Assembly (NCBI GenBank): GCA_041739875.1
Contig: JBGSNA010000350.1
Span: 19,680 to 83,679 of the forward strand
Origin: JBBSJZ01 sp041739875
Lineage (GTDB): Bacteria; Planctomycetota; Planctomycetia; Pirellulales; Pirellulaceae
Length of the DNA: 64,000 nucleotides
Direction: 5' to 3'
The notes under the pieces were generated by a model. It worked only from the letters and a program-made list of their open reading frames with translations. It did no database searches and was not told where the DNA came from. Both the position numbers and the translations under genes were made by a program. Positions 9,352 through 18,460 of this stretch are shown here, piece by piece (within the stretch, counting starts at the first letter, position 1; each line of letters opens with the position of its first letter).

Positions 9352-11442
9352 CTACTTCGACGGCACTTCTAAGGAAGGCTCCGTTTCGGAGATTGGATCG
9401 TCAATTTGCCGATCGTCGAGTTGCCATTGCTCGTTGAAGAAGCCTTCTTCGATGACATCGCCGGCGATGATCAAGTCGTCTTTCGTTTCGACGTTCATGA
9501 CGGCCCAGTCCGGGAGCATCGCGATCTGGCGAGAGTTACTAACATTGGAGAACTCTCGGAACGTCATACCACTGTTCACAACGATGTAGCGGTCTGGATT
9601 GGCCGGGTTCGGATAACAGAACACCGCTACATGCTTGCTGGGGTCGAATGATTTCGAACCGATTTGCAAGTGTTCGCGGTCCCAGCTTACGGGTAAACTA
9701 TGTGCAATTCCCGCGAGGTACCGATTACTGATGAAGTCCCCGAAGCAAATGAGATTCGAGGTCGCGATTTGCTCCTGCGTGAGCGCCGTGTCTTGTACCA
9801 CTCGTACCTCCCCTCGCATCAATCGCTTCCAACGCTCTTGGGCGTATCGAAGTTCACGATCAATCCAACGCTGGGCTGCTCCGTGAACAGCCGGGCGACT
9901 GGGGATAACGAACAAAAAGCGGTCACAAAACGCATCGTCTATCGGACCTTGCAAACCTGGGCGTTTTTGCAACCCTACCTCTTCGGTCTCGGTGGCCGTT
10001 TGACGATTCGAAACATTCCATCGTGTGCCGTCGTGAACCAAACGGCATTGAAAGCCGGGTGCCTCGCCATCATCGCGAGGTGTCAACGAATTGCCATCGA
10101 TCCGCATCGAGACTGCATAAATATTCCATGTATCGCCAAAGTCGAGTTCTAACGAGGTGACGCCTTCGGTTTCGATTTGAATTCGCTCTTCGTCGATCGT
10201 TGCTTGCACGCGAGAACGCTCCCAGTGCTTTGTCATGCCAGTAATGCGCAGCCAATCCGATTGCGGATAGCGGAGCGTGTACGTCTGGAAATCAATTTTC
10301 TTCTTGGGCGGTGCCGGAAGCTTTTTTGCCCAATCTGCTAACACACTGTCAATCTTTGTGGCTGACGGCTTATCGATTTTGTGGCCCATGCCTAAACCAA
10401 TCACGTGCTGCATCGGCACAGTCAACTTATCGGCTTCGGCCAGAACAAGTTCAGCTCCTTGTCGTTGCTTGTCGAGCTCGCCGCTGTACGCGATCAAGTT
10501 GGTATTGCGAAAATTTGAAACCCAGGGCAACACGTCGTACCACATCAGCAGACGCTTTTGAGCGTCGCTCAACGCATACGGTGGCTTCTCGTCCCAGCCT
10601 TGATAAACGATCGTGTCGACGAATCCCGCGCCAGGATTTACGGCGAACCATTGCCCAGGATTATGAACACCGAGATGCCAGCACCCAGCACCGCCCATCG
10701 AAAAACCACGTATCGAAATTCGACTCGGATCGATGTTAACGAGTGATTGCACATGGGCCATCGCTTCATAGACGTCGGTCTCTCCAGCAAACTTGTATGC
10801 GTTGCAGTGCCGGCCGAACGGATGCAGCACAAACGTCTCGTCTGGCGTGTACTCCCCCAACTTGGTCATGCGTTCCTTTAAGAAAGACAACTCCACCTTG
10901 CTATCGCCACGACCATGCAGCCACACGTCCAAACGATGCGGTTGAGGGTTTTCACCGCGATACGAAATCGGAATCACAAGACCGTAGGGCTGGACGGAGT
11001 CATCGATCCCTGAAACGAACCCTCCCACGACCAATCGTGGGTCACCGCCCGTTCCCGACGGCAGTCTCATCAACTCAATGCCTCGCTTCCCATTGACGAC
11101 TTCTTCTAGACGTCGATGGGCTTCGTCGAGCAATTCGTTAGCGACAACGGTGTCGTTGGATTGGTAGAAAAGCTGTTGCTCCAACGCCAAACGCACGGCG
11201 CGAACAAGGACTTCGACATCCGGCCGCCAAGCCCGCGCGTCGTCGCTGGAGTCCGCCACACGAGAGATATCGGCGGAGATCTTTTCGACGCGGTTCTTCA
11301 ATTGCGTCGCAATGGCTTCATCGATCTCGATACCAATCGGAGGCAACGAGTTCTCCTGAGCCAGCAAGGCTGCTGACGTCAGAAGATGGCAAGCAGCAAA
11401 GCAAAGCCCCGCGATTAACAATCTCCCTCTGTTCGTTATCAC
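9352..11442 (-). CDS. Exported alpha/beta hydrolase (prolyl oligopeptidase/esterase-like)
   Basis: 696 residues with a signal peptide (hydrophobic core about 8-27, likely cleavage after LLAQ). The nucleophile elbow is GFSMGG with Ser248, and an oxyanion-type HGRGD sits at 176-180. A candidate catalytic His lies in GMGHKID near 355. Residues 390-696 form a second, beta-rich region of unknown role. The enzyme probably cleaves an ester or peptide bond in the periplasm; the fold resembles PHB-depolymerase and S9-type hydrolases. The gene starts inside the end of hisA (4-base overlap), so it is co-transcribed with a histidine biosynthesis gene, which makes no obvious metabolic sense. Confidence 0.85.
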   Translation of the reverse strand: MITNRGRLLIAGLCFAACHLLTSAALLAQENSLPPIGIEIDEAIATQLKNRVEKISADISRVADSSDDARAWRPDVEVLVRAVRLALEQQLFYQSNDTVVANELLDEAHRRLEEVVNGKRGIELMRLPSGTGGDPRLVVGGFVSGIDDSVQPYGLVIPISYRGENPQPHRLDVWLHGRGDSKVELSFLKERMTKLGEYTPDETFVLHPFGRHCNAYKFAGETDVYEAMAHVQSLVNIDPSRISIRGFSMGGAGCWHLGVHNPGQWFAVNPGAGFVDTIVYQGWDEKPPYALSDAQKRLLMWYDVLPWVSNFRNTNLIAYSGELDKQRQGAELVLAEADKLTVPMQHVIGLGMGHKIDKPSATKIDSVLADWAKKLPAPPKKKIDFQTYTLRYPQSDWLRITGMTKHWERSRVQATIDEERIQIETEGVTSLELDFGDTWNIYAVSMRIDGNSLTPRDDGEAPGFQCRLVHDGTRWNVSNRQTATETEEVGLQKRPGLQGPIDDAFCDRFLFVIPSRPAVHGAAQRWIDRELRYAQERWKRLMRGEVRVVQDTALTQEQIATSNLICFGDFISNRYLAGIAHSLPVSWDREHLQIGSKSFDPSKHVAVFCYPNPANPDRYIVVNSGMTFREFSNVSNSRQIAMLPDWAVMNVETKDDLIIAGDVIEEGFFNEQWQLDDRQIDDPISETEPSLEVPSK

Positions 11443-12170
11443 GCTATGTCCCTCGCGATTCGAATAACATCTTCGAGTTTCATTGCACCATCATAGATCG
11501 CACGCCCCACAATCGCCGCTGGCATACCCATAGCTTCGAGTCGTTCGACATCGTCATGCGTCGAGACGCCACCGCTGGCGACCAACGGAATATCTGTCGC
11601 TGTCATCATCTGGACAAGTCCGTCAAAGTTTGGTCCCTGCATCATGCCGTCGCGGGCGATGTCGGTGTAAATGATCGCAGCGATGTTCTCTGTTTTTGAT
11701 CGCAAATCTTGAGCGAGTGAAATGGCGGAGGTGGTGCTGGTTTCCAACCAACCGTCAGTCGCGACCATTCCTCCGCGAGCATCGATCCCAGCGGCCAGTT
11801 GCTTCGGGTGCGCATCGCACATGCGAGCGAACCAATCAGGTTGCTTTAGCGCCGCGGATCCCACGACGAGTCGCGCTAACCCAAGACTGAGCAGCGATTC
11901 GATGGACTCTTCATCGCGAACACCGCCACCGAGTTGGCACGGCAAACCGGTTTCACGAACGATTCTGGCAACGGCGTCTCGGTTCGCTTGGCAATCGTCG
12001 CCGCGTGCGGCATCCAAATCCACCAAATGCAATCGCCTGGCGCCACAGTCACGCCATTTCAACGCAAATACAACTGGATCATCTCCGAACACGGTTTCTT
12101 GGTCGTAGTCACCCTGTCGCAGACGAACGGGTTTTCCGCCACGTAAATCGATTGCAGGCCAAATTTCCAA
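11439..12170 (-). CDS. hisA: Phosphoribosylformimino-5-aminoimidazole carboxamide ribotide isomerase HisA
   Basis: 243 residues, the normal length for HisA. It carries the two phosphate-binding repeats of this beta/alpha barrel: LGGGVRDEESIESLLSLGLA in the first half and ASGGVSTHDDVERLEAMG in the second. The catalytic aspartates are the early one in MEIWPAIDLRGGKPVRL and the one in IYTDIARDGMM. It catalyses the Amadori rearrangement of ProFAR in histidine biosynthesis. No other his gene is nearby. The gene overlaps the downstream hydrolase gene by 4 bases. A consensus-like promoter (12211-12238) lies 41 bases upstream. Confidence 0.95.
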   Translation of the reverse strand: MEIWPAIDLRGGKPVRLRQGDYDQETVFGDDPVVFALKWRDCGARRLHLVDLDAARGDDCQANRDAVARIVRETGLPCQLGGGVRDEESIESLLSLGLARLVVGSAALKQPDWFARMCDAHPKQLAAGIDARGGMVATDGWLETSTTSAISLAQDLRSKTENIAAIIYTDIARDGMMQGPNFDGLVQMMTATDIPLVASGGVSTHDDVERLEAMGMPAAIVGRAIYDGAMKLEDVIRIARDIA

Positions 12171-12210
12171 GCTTCGTTACTCCCAGTAAAAATCGTTGTG
12201 TTTGTCCGGC

Positions 12211-12238
12211 ATTATACTGCGGCATTGTAAAGTGCCAG
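12211..12238 (-). promoter_or_regulatory. Sigma-70-type promoter for hisA
   Basis: On the minus strand a perfect TATAAT (12211-12216) is preceded after 16 bases by ctggca (12233-12238), which matches TTGACA in four of six positions. Transcription would begin near 12203, giving a leader of about 33 bases before the hisA ATG. Confidence 0.5.
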
Positions 12239-12251
12239 GATACACAAGAAC

Positions 12252-12914
12252 TTACTCACTCGCAGCGACGACGAGCTTGCCGGCGACCAGATTGCTGAGG
12301 GTGGTCGTTTGGTTGTTGATGGAGATCATGGTCGTGGCCGCGTGCGGCACGTGTTGGACGACAATTCCAACCGCAGCGAGTTCCAAGCCGGACTCAGTCA
12401 AATAACGCAGGAATTCACTGGACTGGTCCAGGACACGTACCAATCGAAACGGCTGACCAACAGGCCATTGCGAAAGCGTGGGTCGTTCTGCGGATTCAAC
12501 GGTACCGTCGCTGGTGGGAATGGGGTCGCCATGCGGATCGGTTTGTGGGAACCCGAGGTGCTCATCAATTCGGTCAACTAGTCGATCACTGACCGCATGC
12601 TCCATGTGTTCGGCTTCTTCGTGTACTTCATCCCACGAGAGATTGAGTGTTTGTGAAAGAAACAATTCAATCAGTCGATGACGACGCAGGACTCGCAGTG
12701 CAAGACGTTGACCGCTCGCAGTGAGCGTTACGCCGGAATAGGGCGCGTATTCCACCAGTTCCGCGTCCCGGAGAGTTTTAAGCATCGCCGTCACGCTCCC
12801 AGGCGAAATACCTAGTTGCTGTGCGATCGCACCCGTCGATACGGCACTGTCGCAATGATCGCCGCCGATTTGGTAAATCGCTTTGACGTAATTCTCCGTG
12901 GTCAAACTTGCCAT
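12252..12914 (-). CDS. DtxR/MntR-family metal-dependent transcriptional regulator
   Basis: 220 residues. The N-terminal winged helix-turn-helix includes VSTGAIAQQLGISPGSVTAM (about 25-44). It is followed by the metal-binding dimerisation domain with the family hallmark HEEAEHMEHAVSDRLVDRI (about 97-115) and LGFPQTDPHGDPIP (about 119-132). A C-terminal SH3-like/FeoA domain (about 150-218) ends the protein. Members repress iron- or manganese-uptake genes when metal is bound; which metal applies here cannot be told. It lies 16 bases after glutamate dehydrogenase on the same strand and may share its transcript. No transporter gene is adjacent. Confidence 0.9.
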   Translation of the reverse strand: MASLTTENYVKAIYQIGGDHCDSAVSTGAIAQQLGISPGSVTAMLKTLRDAELVEYAPYSGVTLTASGQRLALRVLRRHRLIELFLSQTLNLSWDEVHEEAEHMEHAVSDRLVDRIDEHLGFPQTDPHGDPIPTSDGTVESAERPTLSQWPVGQPFRLVRVLDQSSEFLRYLTESGLELAAVGIVVQHVPHAATTMISINNQTTTLSNLVAGKLVVAASE

Positions 12915-12930
12915 CGTGAATCCCTCGTTC

Positions 12931-14175
12931 CTATGACGCCAATCCGGCTAACTCGGCCGCCCGACGCACTCGAGTGATTCCGATCATATAAGCTGCGGTG
13001 CGGAGCGAGACATCGTGTTGCTGGGAAGTTTGCCATACGTTCTCGAATGCGTCGTTCATCGTACGATCCAGTTCCTGTCGAACACGATCGAGCGTCCAAC
13101 GGTAATGCTGACGATTTTGCACCCATTCGAAATAGCTTACCGTCACACCACCTGCGTTTGCGAGGATATCAGGCAGCACGGTCACACCACGTTGCTGTAA
13201 CGCGAGGTCGGCATCTGGATCCACGGGGCCGTTAGCGGCTTCGATGATCACCGGCGCACTGATCGAGTCGACATTCTTGGCGTTGATGATACCGCCCAAC
13301 GCAGCCGGAATGAGAACCTCAATATTGCTTAGCGACAACAACGCATCGGTCGGCATTCGTTGGCAATGCTCATAGCCTTCAAGCAGCCCGCGAGGATGTT
13401 GCAGCTTGTGTCGTAGCAAATCAGGAATGTTCAAGCCGTCTTCCGCATAGTACGTCCCCGTCACGTCACTGACCGCGATGATTGGGAACTGTGCTTCATG
13501 CAAAAACTTAGCACCATGCGAGCCGACGTTTCCGAAGCCCTGGATCGCGACACGTGTACTTTCTGGTTTGCGTCCCAATCGCTTACAAAGTTTGACGGTC
13601 AAAGTGCCAACGCCACGACCCGTCGCTTCTTCACGGCCTTTGGCTCCGTACTCTTCGACCGGTTTGCCTGTGATCACGGCTGGGTTGAAACCGTGATACT
13701 TTTCCCATTGGTTTCGGAACCAGGACATCACGCGGTGGTCAGTGCCCATGTCGGGCGCTGGAATGTCGGTGTCGGGACCCACGATGTCATGAATTTGGTC
13801 GACAAAGGCACGCGTTAGACGTTCGATTTCGCGGCTGGATAGAGCTGCGGGATCGACACCGATTCCACCTTTAGCGCCACCGTAAGGAAGATCAACGACA
13901 GCGGTCTTCCAAGTCATCAGACTCGCGAGCGCTCGCGTCTCATCCAGATCCACTTCGGGGTGATACCTCAGTCCGCCTTTCATGGGTCCGCGACTATTAT
14001 CGTGCTGAACTCGAAACCCGACGAAGGTCGCCAAATCTCCATTGTCACGTTCAATCGTCACCTGGACCTGGACCTCGCGTTTGGGCATCAATAGCATCTC
14101 GCGGATCTGCGACGGCAATTCCAATCGATCAGCGGCTTTGTTAAAAAATTTCTGCGTTGCTTCGGAAGCTCGCAT
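12931..14175 (-). CDS. gdhA: Glutamate dehydrogenase (Glu/Leu/Phe/Val dehydrogenase family)
   Basis: 414 residues, the length of the hexameric short-form enzyme. The N-terminal substrate domain has GPMKGGLRYHP (63-73) and the catalytic lysine motif PYGGAKGGI with K102. The Rossmann nucleotide motif is QGFGNVGSHG (211-220), and the DILANAGGVTVSYFEW segment is conserved. It interconverts glutamate with 2-oxoglutarate and ammonia in the cytoplasm. The sequence does not settle coenzyme preference. A UUCG-capped hairpin lies in the leader (14215-14232), and a DtxR-type regulator follows 16 bases downstream. Confidence 0.93.
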   Translation of the reverse strand: MRASEATQKFFNKAADRLELPSQIREMLLMPKREVQVQVTIERDNGDLATFVGFRVQHDNSRGPMKGGLRYHPEVDLDETRALASLMTWKTAVVDLPYGGAKGGIGVDPAALSSREIERLTRAFVDQIHDIVGPDTDIPAPDMGTDHRVMSWFRNQWEKYHGFNPAVITGKPVEEYGAKGREEATGRGVGTLTVKLCKRLGRKPESTRVAIQGFGNVGSHGAKFLHEAQFPIIAVSDVTGTYYAEDGLNIPDLLRHKLQHPRGLLEGYEHCQRMPTDALLSLSNIEVLIPAALGGIINAKNVDSISAPVIIEAANGPVDPDADLALQQRGVTVLPDILANAGGVTVSYFEWVQNRQHYRWTLDRVRQELDRTMNDAFENVWQTSQQHDVSLRTAAYMIGITRVRRAAELAGLAS

Positions 14176-14214
14176 GAGAAAATCTCCGTGTGGTCATCTG
14201 GCTGTTTCCCCTAG

Positions 14215-14232
14215 CGTAACCCGAAGGTTACG
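14215..14232 (-). promoter_or_regulatory. UUCG-tetraloop hairpin upstream of glutamate dehydrogenase
   Basis: On the minus strand a perfect 7-bp stem, cgtaacc / ggttacg, closes the loop ttcg with a C-G pair, the extra-stable C(UUCG)G tetraloop. Two more pairs are possible outside. No T tract follows, so it is not a classical terminator. It lies 39 bases before the dehydrogenase ATG and just after the preceding gene, so it could end that transcript or stabilise the dehydrogenase leader. Confidence 0.45.
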
Positions 14233-14263
14233 TTGTTGGGATGACACGGAAAAAATGGCGATG

Positions 14264-15913
14264 CTAGCCCGCTTTTCGTGAGGTATTCGAATTTGCACAA
14301 AAACGAATCGCATCGTCACGCCAACTGCGGATTTCATCAAACGTGGGTGGCTCGGCCCCTCGACGGTATCGAACTCCCGCACTGGTCATGGCGAATCGCT
14401 GAACTTCGCGACTGATGGTCTGGGTCGGTTGCGAGCTAAGTTGCTCACACGTCGTAAATCCGGCGCCCACGAGGAGCTGGACATCACGTGCTTTGAAGCA
14501 ATCAAGTTGGCACATCAGAAAGGTCTGTGATTGCCAACTTCGAATGGTCTCCGAGGTGATCCAACCGGTGGCAAGACGCTGAGTGAGACCAGCCGCTTCC
14601 TGTGCGAGAAACTCGCCAACGGTATGAACTCCGATGGCTGCGAAGCGAGCGGCCGTCTTGGGGCCAATCGATGGCGCGTCCACAAGGTCCGATTGTGCGT
14701 TCAATCGAGCGGATGTGACCTCAGGACGCCTCACCTCAGGATTCACAACATCTGGCTGCACGAACGGAAGCACAACCGGATCAGCCGTCACCGACTCAGA
14801 CAATTCAGTGGTTTGAATCGGTGCCTTGACAGCGAATGGATTGCTCGGGAGTGCCGAACGCATCGGAATGGTTTCGACCGGTGCTGGCGATGACGCGGAT
14901 TTCTCCTTGGCTTCCACCTTGGCTGCTAAGCGATCACGATACAACTTCTCATCCGCATGGATTTTTGCGACTCGTTGTTTGATGTCGACTTCTGCAGGCA
15001 GGTTTTCAACGACTTTACCAGTGTCGCGGTACTCTTCGATGAGCAGTTCCAGTGCAGCACGTTCGGCTTTGGACTCAATCTTTCGCAGCCATAAGCGATG
15101 CGGAACGTGAATGGTCGCCATGACCGTCGCCATCGTTAAGCCCACTGAAGGAAGTGGTTTGCCTAGTCGTGCTTCCGCATCGGATGCCGCTCGCTCCAAC
15201 ACGCGGGCCCAGCCAGTAATCGTCAATCCGAATAACTGAGCAAGCATGTCACAGGCTTCGTCAGTTAAACCTTCTGTTGGTTTACGAACACCACGTTCGA
15301 GCCGATACGTGTCCACCAACAGATCGTACTGACGATGCGCGAATCGAGCTCCATGCAAGATCGCCTCGCCAAGCCAAGCGGGTTGGTCGGAGAGCTGAAA
15401 GACGACCTTCAGTTCGTCATCTTGCCAACGACTCAAAATCGACTCGTAGGATTGGTTGATACTCCATTCGATGGGACGATGCACGACGCTTTCACGCGGT
15501 GTTTGCCCCGTATGAAGCGGTTGAAATGGGTCGGTGAAATAGTGGCTGAGTACACCGGCGGCGTAGGCGGCTTCTCGGTAATCGCCTCGCTCGATTTCCT
15601 GTTGAAGCCGGTCATACCATTTATGCGCTACTCGCGGCGCACCGCCCCAATAATTGTCGGCGACGTGGACAACGTGATTTTGGAAATCGCGAAACCTTAC
15701 ATCTGGATCTTTAGCACCCGTGAGATAGCGATCATGGTGGCGCATCAAGTGCCGAACGAATCGCTGTCCCGCGTCCGTTTGCACGCGAGGCAGAGCGTCG
15801 ATCGCAAAATAATGGTGAGTGCTGCGACAGTGCGCAGCACGCACAATGGCAAGTAATGGATGCACCTGAATCACTCCGTTGATACTGGAGGTGTAAACTC
15901 GCGCCGCAAACAC
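14264..15913 (-). CDS. Zinc phospholipase C/S1-nuclease-like protein fused to DUF4332
   Basis: 549 residues. The N-terminal 330 residues are helical and carry GVLSHYFTDPFQPLHT (120-135), the His/Asp metal-ligand signature of the zinc phospholipase C / S1-P1 nuclease fold, plus more histidines at 18, 28, 33-34 and 59-60. After a Pro/Val/Thr-rich linker (about 335-415) comes a DUF4332-type region with helix-hairpin-helix repeats: DAPSIGPKTAARFAAIGVHT, then VQLLVGAGFTTCEQL. Such helix-hairpin-helix units often bind DNA or protein. No signal peptide is evident from the first ATG; starts near HPLLAIV (about 15860) are possible. The product may act on phosphodiesters, but this is inferred from fold alone. 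Confidence 0.8.
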   Translation of the reverse strand: MFAARVYTSSINGVIQVHPLLAIVRAAHCRSTHHYFAIDALPRVQTDAGQRFVRHLMRHHDRYLTGAKDPDVRFRDFQNHVVHVADNYWGGAPRVAHKWYDRLQQEIERGDYREAAYAAGVLSHYFTDPFQPLHTGQTPRESVVHRPIEWSINQSYESILSRWQDDELKVVFQLSDQPAWLGEAILHGARFAHRQYDLLVDTYRLERGVRKPTEGLTDEACDMLAQLFGLTITGWARVLERAASDAEARLGKPLPSVGLTMATVMATIHVPHRLWLRKIESKAERAALELLIEEYRDTGKVVENLPAEVDIKQRVAKIHADEKLYRDRLAAKVEAKEKSASSPAPVETIPMRSALPSNPFAVKAPIQTTELSESVTADPVVLPFVQPDVVNPEVRRPEVTSARLNAQSDLVDAPSIGPKTAARFAAIGVHTVGEFLAQEAAGLTQRLATGWITSETIRSWQSQTFLMCQLDCFKARDVQLLVGAGFTTCEQLSSQPTQTISREVQRFAMTSAGVRYRRGAEPPTFDEIRSWRDDAIRFCANSNTSRKAG

Positions 15914-15925
15914 GTTGGCGCCAAA

Positions 15926-16240
15926 CTAAGCGGCATTACTTCGAAGGCAACGCAATTCTGATTGAACATCGATCCGATACGCGGCAGCTTGCCGTGCCAA
16001 TCTTGCACGAAGCGTTTGTTCGCCGCCCACAAGCTCGCTTGCTCCGGCAAGTCGATCTTCGAAATGAACCCTGGGCAGTGGGCGAAATTCGCTGTGACCG
16101 ACCGGACGCGGTTGATCTCCGTAGAGAGCTCGCATGCGCCAATGATGATCGGCTCGAGCGATTGCTACGTAGACTGAGTACAACTCAGAAATAGACAAAC
16201 TTGACAAATCTTCAAGCGACTCAATCGCCATTGATTGCAT
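15926..16240 (-). CDS. Small hypothetical protein
   Basis: A 104-residue frame (a second ATG at 16231) ends 12 bases before the start of the DUF4332 fusion gene, which fits an operon. Composition looks protein-like: an acidic helix SLEDLSSLSISELYSVYVAI, then an Arg-rich second half with ERLAGA/RLARQAAAYRID-like helices. No domain is recognised and there is no signal peptide. It could be a chance frame. Confidence 0.45.
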   Translation of the reverse strand: MQSMAIESLEDLSSLSISELYSVYVAIARADHHWRMRALYGDQPRPVGHSEFRPLPRVHFEDRLAGASELVGGEQTLRARLARQAAAYRIDVQSELRCLRSNAA

Positions 16241-16390
16241 CCTTGCAACAACCAGACACGAACGTCATATCGCAGTCACACACATCGGCAACCGCCCAGA
16301 TAACTCGAGTGTCGCGACTTTTTTGCTGCCGACACAAGATGAAAAATGGACTGCATCGATAAGGAAGTAGAAATGCGAGAAAAGAATAGT

Positions 16391-17119
16391 TTACTTCGGC
16401 TTGGCTCGAGCAATGTCCCGCGTGCGAAAGACAAGACCCTCGAGTTCTTCGGGCCTGGGGTCCGGAGCGACCCGCGTGAAATAGTCGGCTTCGATGCCAA
16501 GAAGCCGTCGACGCTGGGAGGATTCGCCGGGGTCCGCATCGAGAAAGCTGTCCGCCAACTCGAAGTCGCGGTCCCACAATATGGCCTCAGCTAGCAAATC
16601 GATCAAATCACTCCAGAGAGACTTGTCACTACAGCTCGGCCTGGGTATTTCGATTTGCGACAGCGAATCCGCATTTCTATGGTCGAAGCTATTGCTATCA
16701 AAGCTGGAACAGTCCACCAGCGTCGCTTGCGCGGCTCGCATGACCAATCGTCTCCATTGCTGGAGCTGTTCGAGACTGTCAGCATCAGCATCGACGGACA
16801 AGTCAATTTCGATCGTCACAGAATCCTGGACTTCGATGAACAGCGCAGCAACAGCGGCTTCCGCAGAAGCAGACAACGGAAACACGGAAGGCGTATCAGT
16901 TAGCAAGTGCCTTGCGACATCATGCAATAATCCGACGCGCTGTGAGATGGTTAGCGAGTCGTATGCAACGAGCCCATAATGGCCTCGAAACGGTAGATCG
17001 TCTTCGAAACAATCGTCCAAATGAAGCAACAATTCGTCAACCATCGAATCGATGGCTGCGCCGATCAATTCTGATTCAGCGCCCCTCAATGTTCGATCGC
17101 CGCGGCTGGTGTGCCACAT
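16391..17119 (-). CDS. Hypothetical protein
   Basis: About 242 residues from the ATG at 17119; the frame also allows a start at 17173, but the sequence from MWHTSRGDRTLRG looks like the true N-terminus. The protein is acidic and mostly helical, with segments such as LDDCFEDDLPFRGHYGLVAY and LSDLIDLLAEAILWDRDFELA-like text near the C-terminus. No signal peptide, membrane segment or known domain is visible. It lies between the small gene at 15926-16240 and the MscS channel on the same strand and gives no clue to its function. I believe it is a real gene because of length and amino-acid composition. Confidence 0.65.
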   Translation of the reverse strand: MWHTSRGDRTLRGAESELIGAAIDSMVDELLLHLDDCFEDDLPFRGHYGLVAYDSLTISQRVGLLHDVARHLLTDTPSVFPLSASAEAAVAALFIEVQDSVTIEIDLSVDADADSLEQLQQWRRLVMRAAQATLVDCSSFDSNSFDHRNADSLSQIEIPRPSCSDKSLWSDLIDLLAEAILWDRDFELADSFLDADPGESSQRRRLLGIEADYFTRVAPDPRPEELEGLVFRTRDIARAKPK

Positions 17120-17293
17120 GCTTCTCACGCTCCGTTCGCCGAGAAAACTCTGTACTGCAATGACGCAGTTCAAAGCTCGAATGAATTAGTCACAACTCCG
17201 ATTAGTTGCCGCCATGATAGTTCACTAATTCGGAAGAGCGAGAGAGCAAAATCAAATTCTTGAGCACACTTATTTGTGCACTACACATCACCA

Positions 17294-18370
17294 CTATCCA
17301 CGAAGCATCGGTCGTGTTCGAAGTATCGCACGCGAGGGAATTTCGGTCGCATTGACTTCTTGATTCGTGACATGCGGACGATGTAATTCGATGGTTGTGC
17401 GAACATCTTTTGAACGCTCGGCACGATCGACGCGATGCAAATGCACATCCATTTGTGGGAATGGAATTTGAACGCCAGCAATGTCCAATTCTGTCTTGAT
17501 TTGGCTCGTGAGTAACTCAGTGCATTTGAAAAAGTCCGGTGTTTTTACCCACATCCGCACCTTCCAATCGACGCTGCTCGAACCAAGTCCAGCAAGGATG
17601 ACCATCGCGCCGCGGTCGGGGCCCTGGACCGTCTCCGCGACAAGGTGATCGACAGCCCGCTGTAGTGCAGCGCGTGTGCGTTGCAAGTCAGCCGCATATT
17701 CGACACCGACCAAAACTTCGACCCGTCGATGTTTATGAAAACTTACGTTTTCGATCGTTCCACCAGAAATCGAACTGTTGGGAACAATGATACGACGGTT
17801 GTCGGGTGTATCGAGCGTTGTCGTAAATAAATCGATCTCGTTGACCTTACCCATCACTCCAGCGGCATTGACCATGTCGCCAACCTTGAAAGGTCGAAAT
17901 ACGAGCAAGAGCACTCCCGCTGCAAAGTTGCTGAGCGTTCCCTGGAATGCTAAACCAACTGCAAAACCGGCGGCAGCAAGCACGGCGGCCAAACCGCCCA
18001 TTTCCACCCCCACTTTGCTGAGAGTAGCGCCAACGACACTGATTAAAATTGCATAGAAGACCACTCGTCCGACAAATTTCCCGAGCGTCTCATCCACACG
18101 CCGACAAACCGGGTGGCTGATGATTCGTGACACATACTTCGCGACGAGATATCCAATGAAAATTGCCAGCAGCGCAAGCGCAGCGGGAATGAGATACGTC
18201 GAACCAAGCTCGACAACGCCGCTGGCATCGCCTTGAAACAAATCCAACACGGCTTGTTGTGCTCTGGTACCAACAACTTCGAGAGTTTGGTCCATGGGCA
18301 ATTCTGATTTCGCTGGCAAGTCCAAATTCGCTGGCAAGTCCGATTCAGCGATGACGTCTGTGATTTGCAT
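17294..18370 (-). CDS. Small-conductance mechanosensitive channel, MscS family
   Basis: About 358 residues from the ATG at 18370; an earlier ATG at 18460 would add 30 residues. Three membrane helices are visible. The third is the pore-lining Gly/Ala-rich helix GLAAVLAAAGFAVGLAFQGT, followed by the conserved LSNFAAGVLLLVFRPFKVGD and the beta-domain GVMGKVNEIDLFTTTLDTPD. The channel opens under membrane tension to release solutes after hypo-osmotic shock. The N-terminus carries an in-frame 15-bp direct repeat (18309-18323 and 18327-18341) encoding LPA(N/K)-type residues. A 50-residue polar tail follows the usual C-terminal domain. Confidence 0.92.
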   Translation of the reverse strand: MQITDVIAESDLPANLDLPAKSELPMDQTLEVVGTRAQQAVLDLFQGDASGVVELGSTYLIPAALALLAIFIGYLVAKYVSRIISHPVCRRVDETLGKFVGRVVFYAILISVVGATLSKVGVEMGGLAAVLAAAGFAVGLAFQGTLSNFAAGVLLLVFRPFKVGDMVNAAGVMGKVNEIDLFTTTLDTPDNRRIIVPNSSISGGTIENVSFHKHRRVEVLVGVEYAADLQRTRAALQRAVDHLVAETVQGPDRGAMVILAGLGSSSVDWKVRMWVKTPDFFKCTELLTSQIKTELDIAGVQIPFPQMDVHLHRVDRAERSKDVRTTIELHRPHVTNQEVNATEIPSRAILRTRPMLRG

Positions 18371-18460
18371 GTTGCTTGATAGCCTGTGAGAAAACGAGCT
18401 CGCTTTAGCTGTGGAGTTCACCATCCGACGAGCTAATGTTTCACAGCTATACAAAAACAT

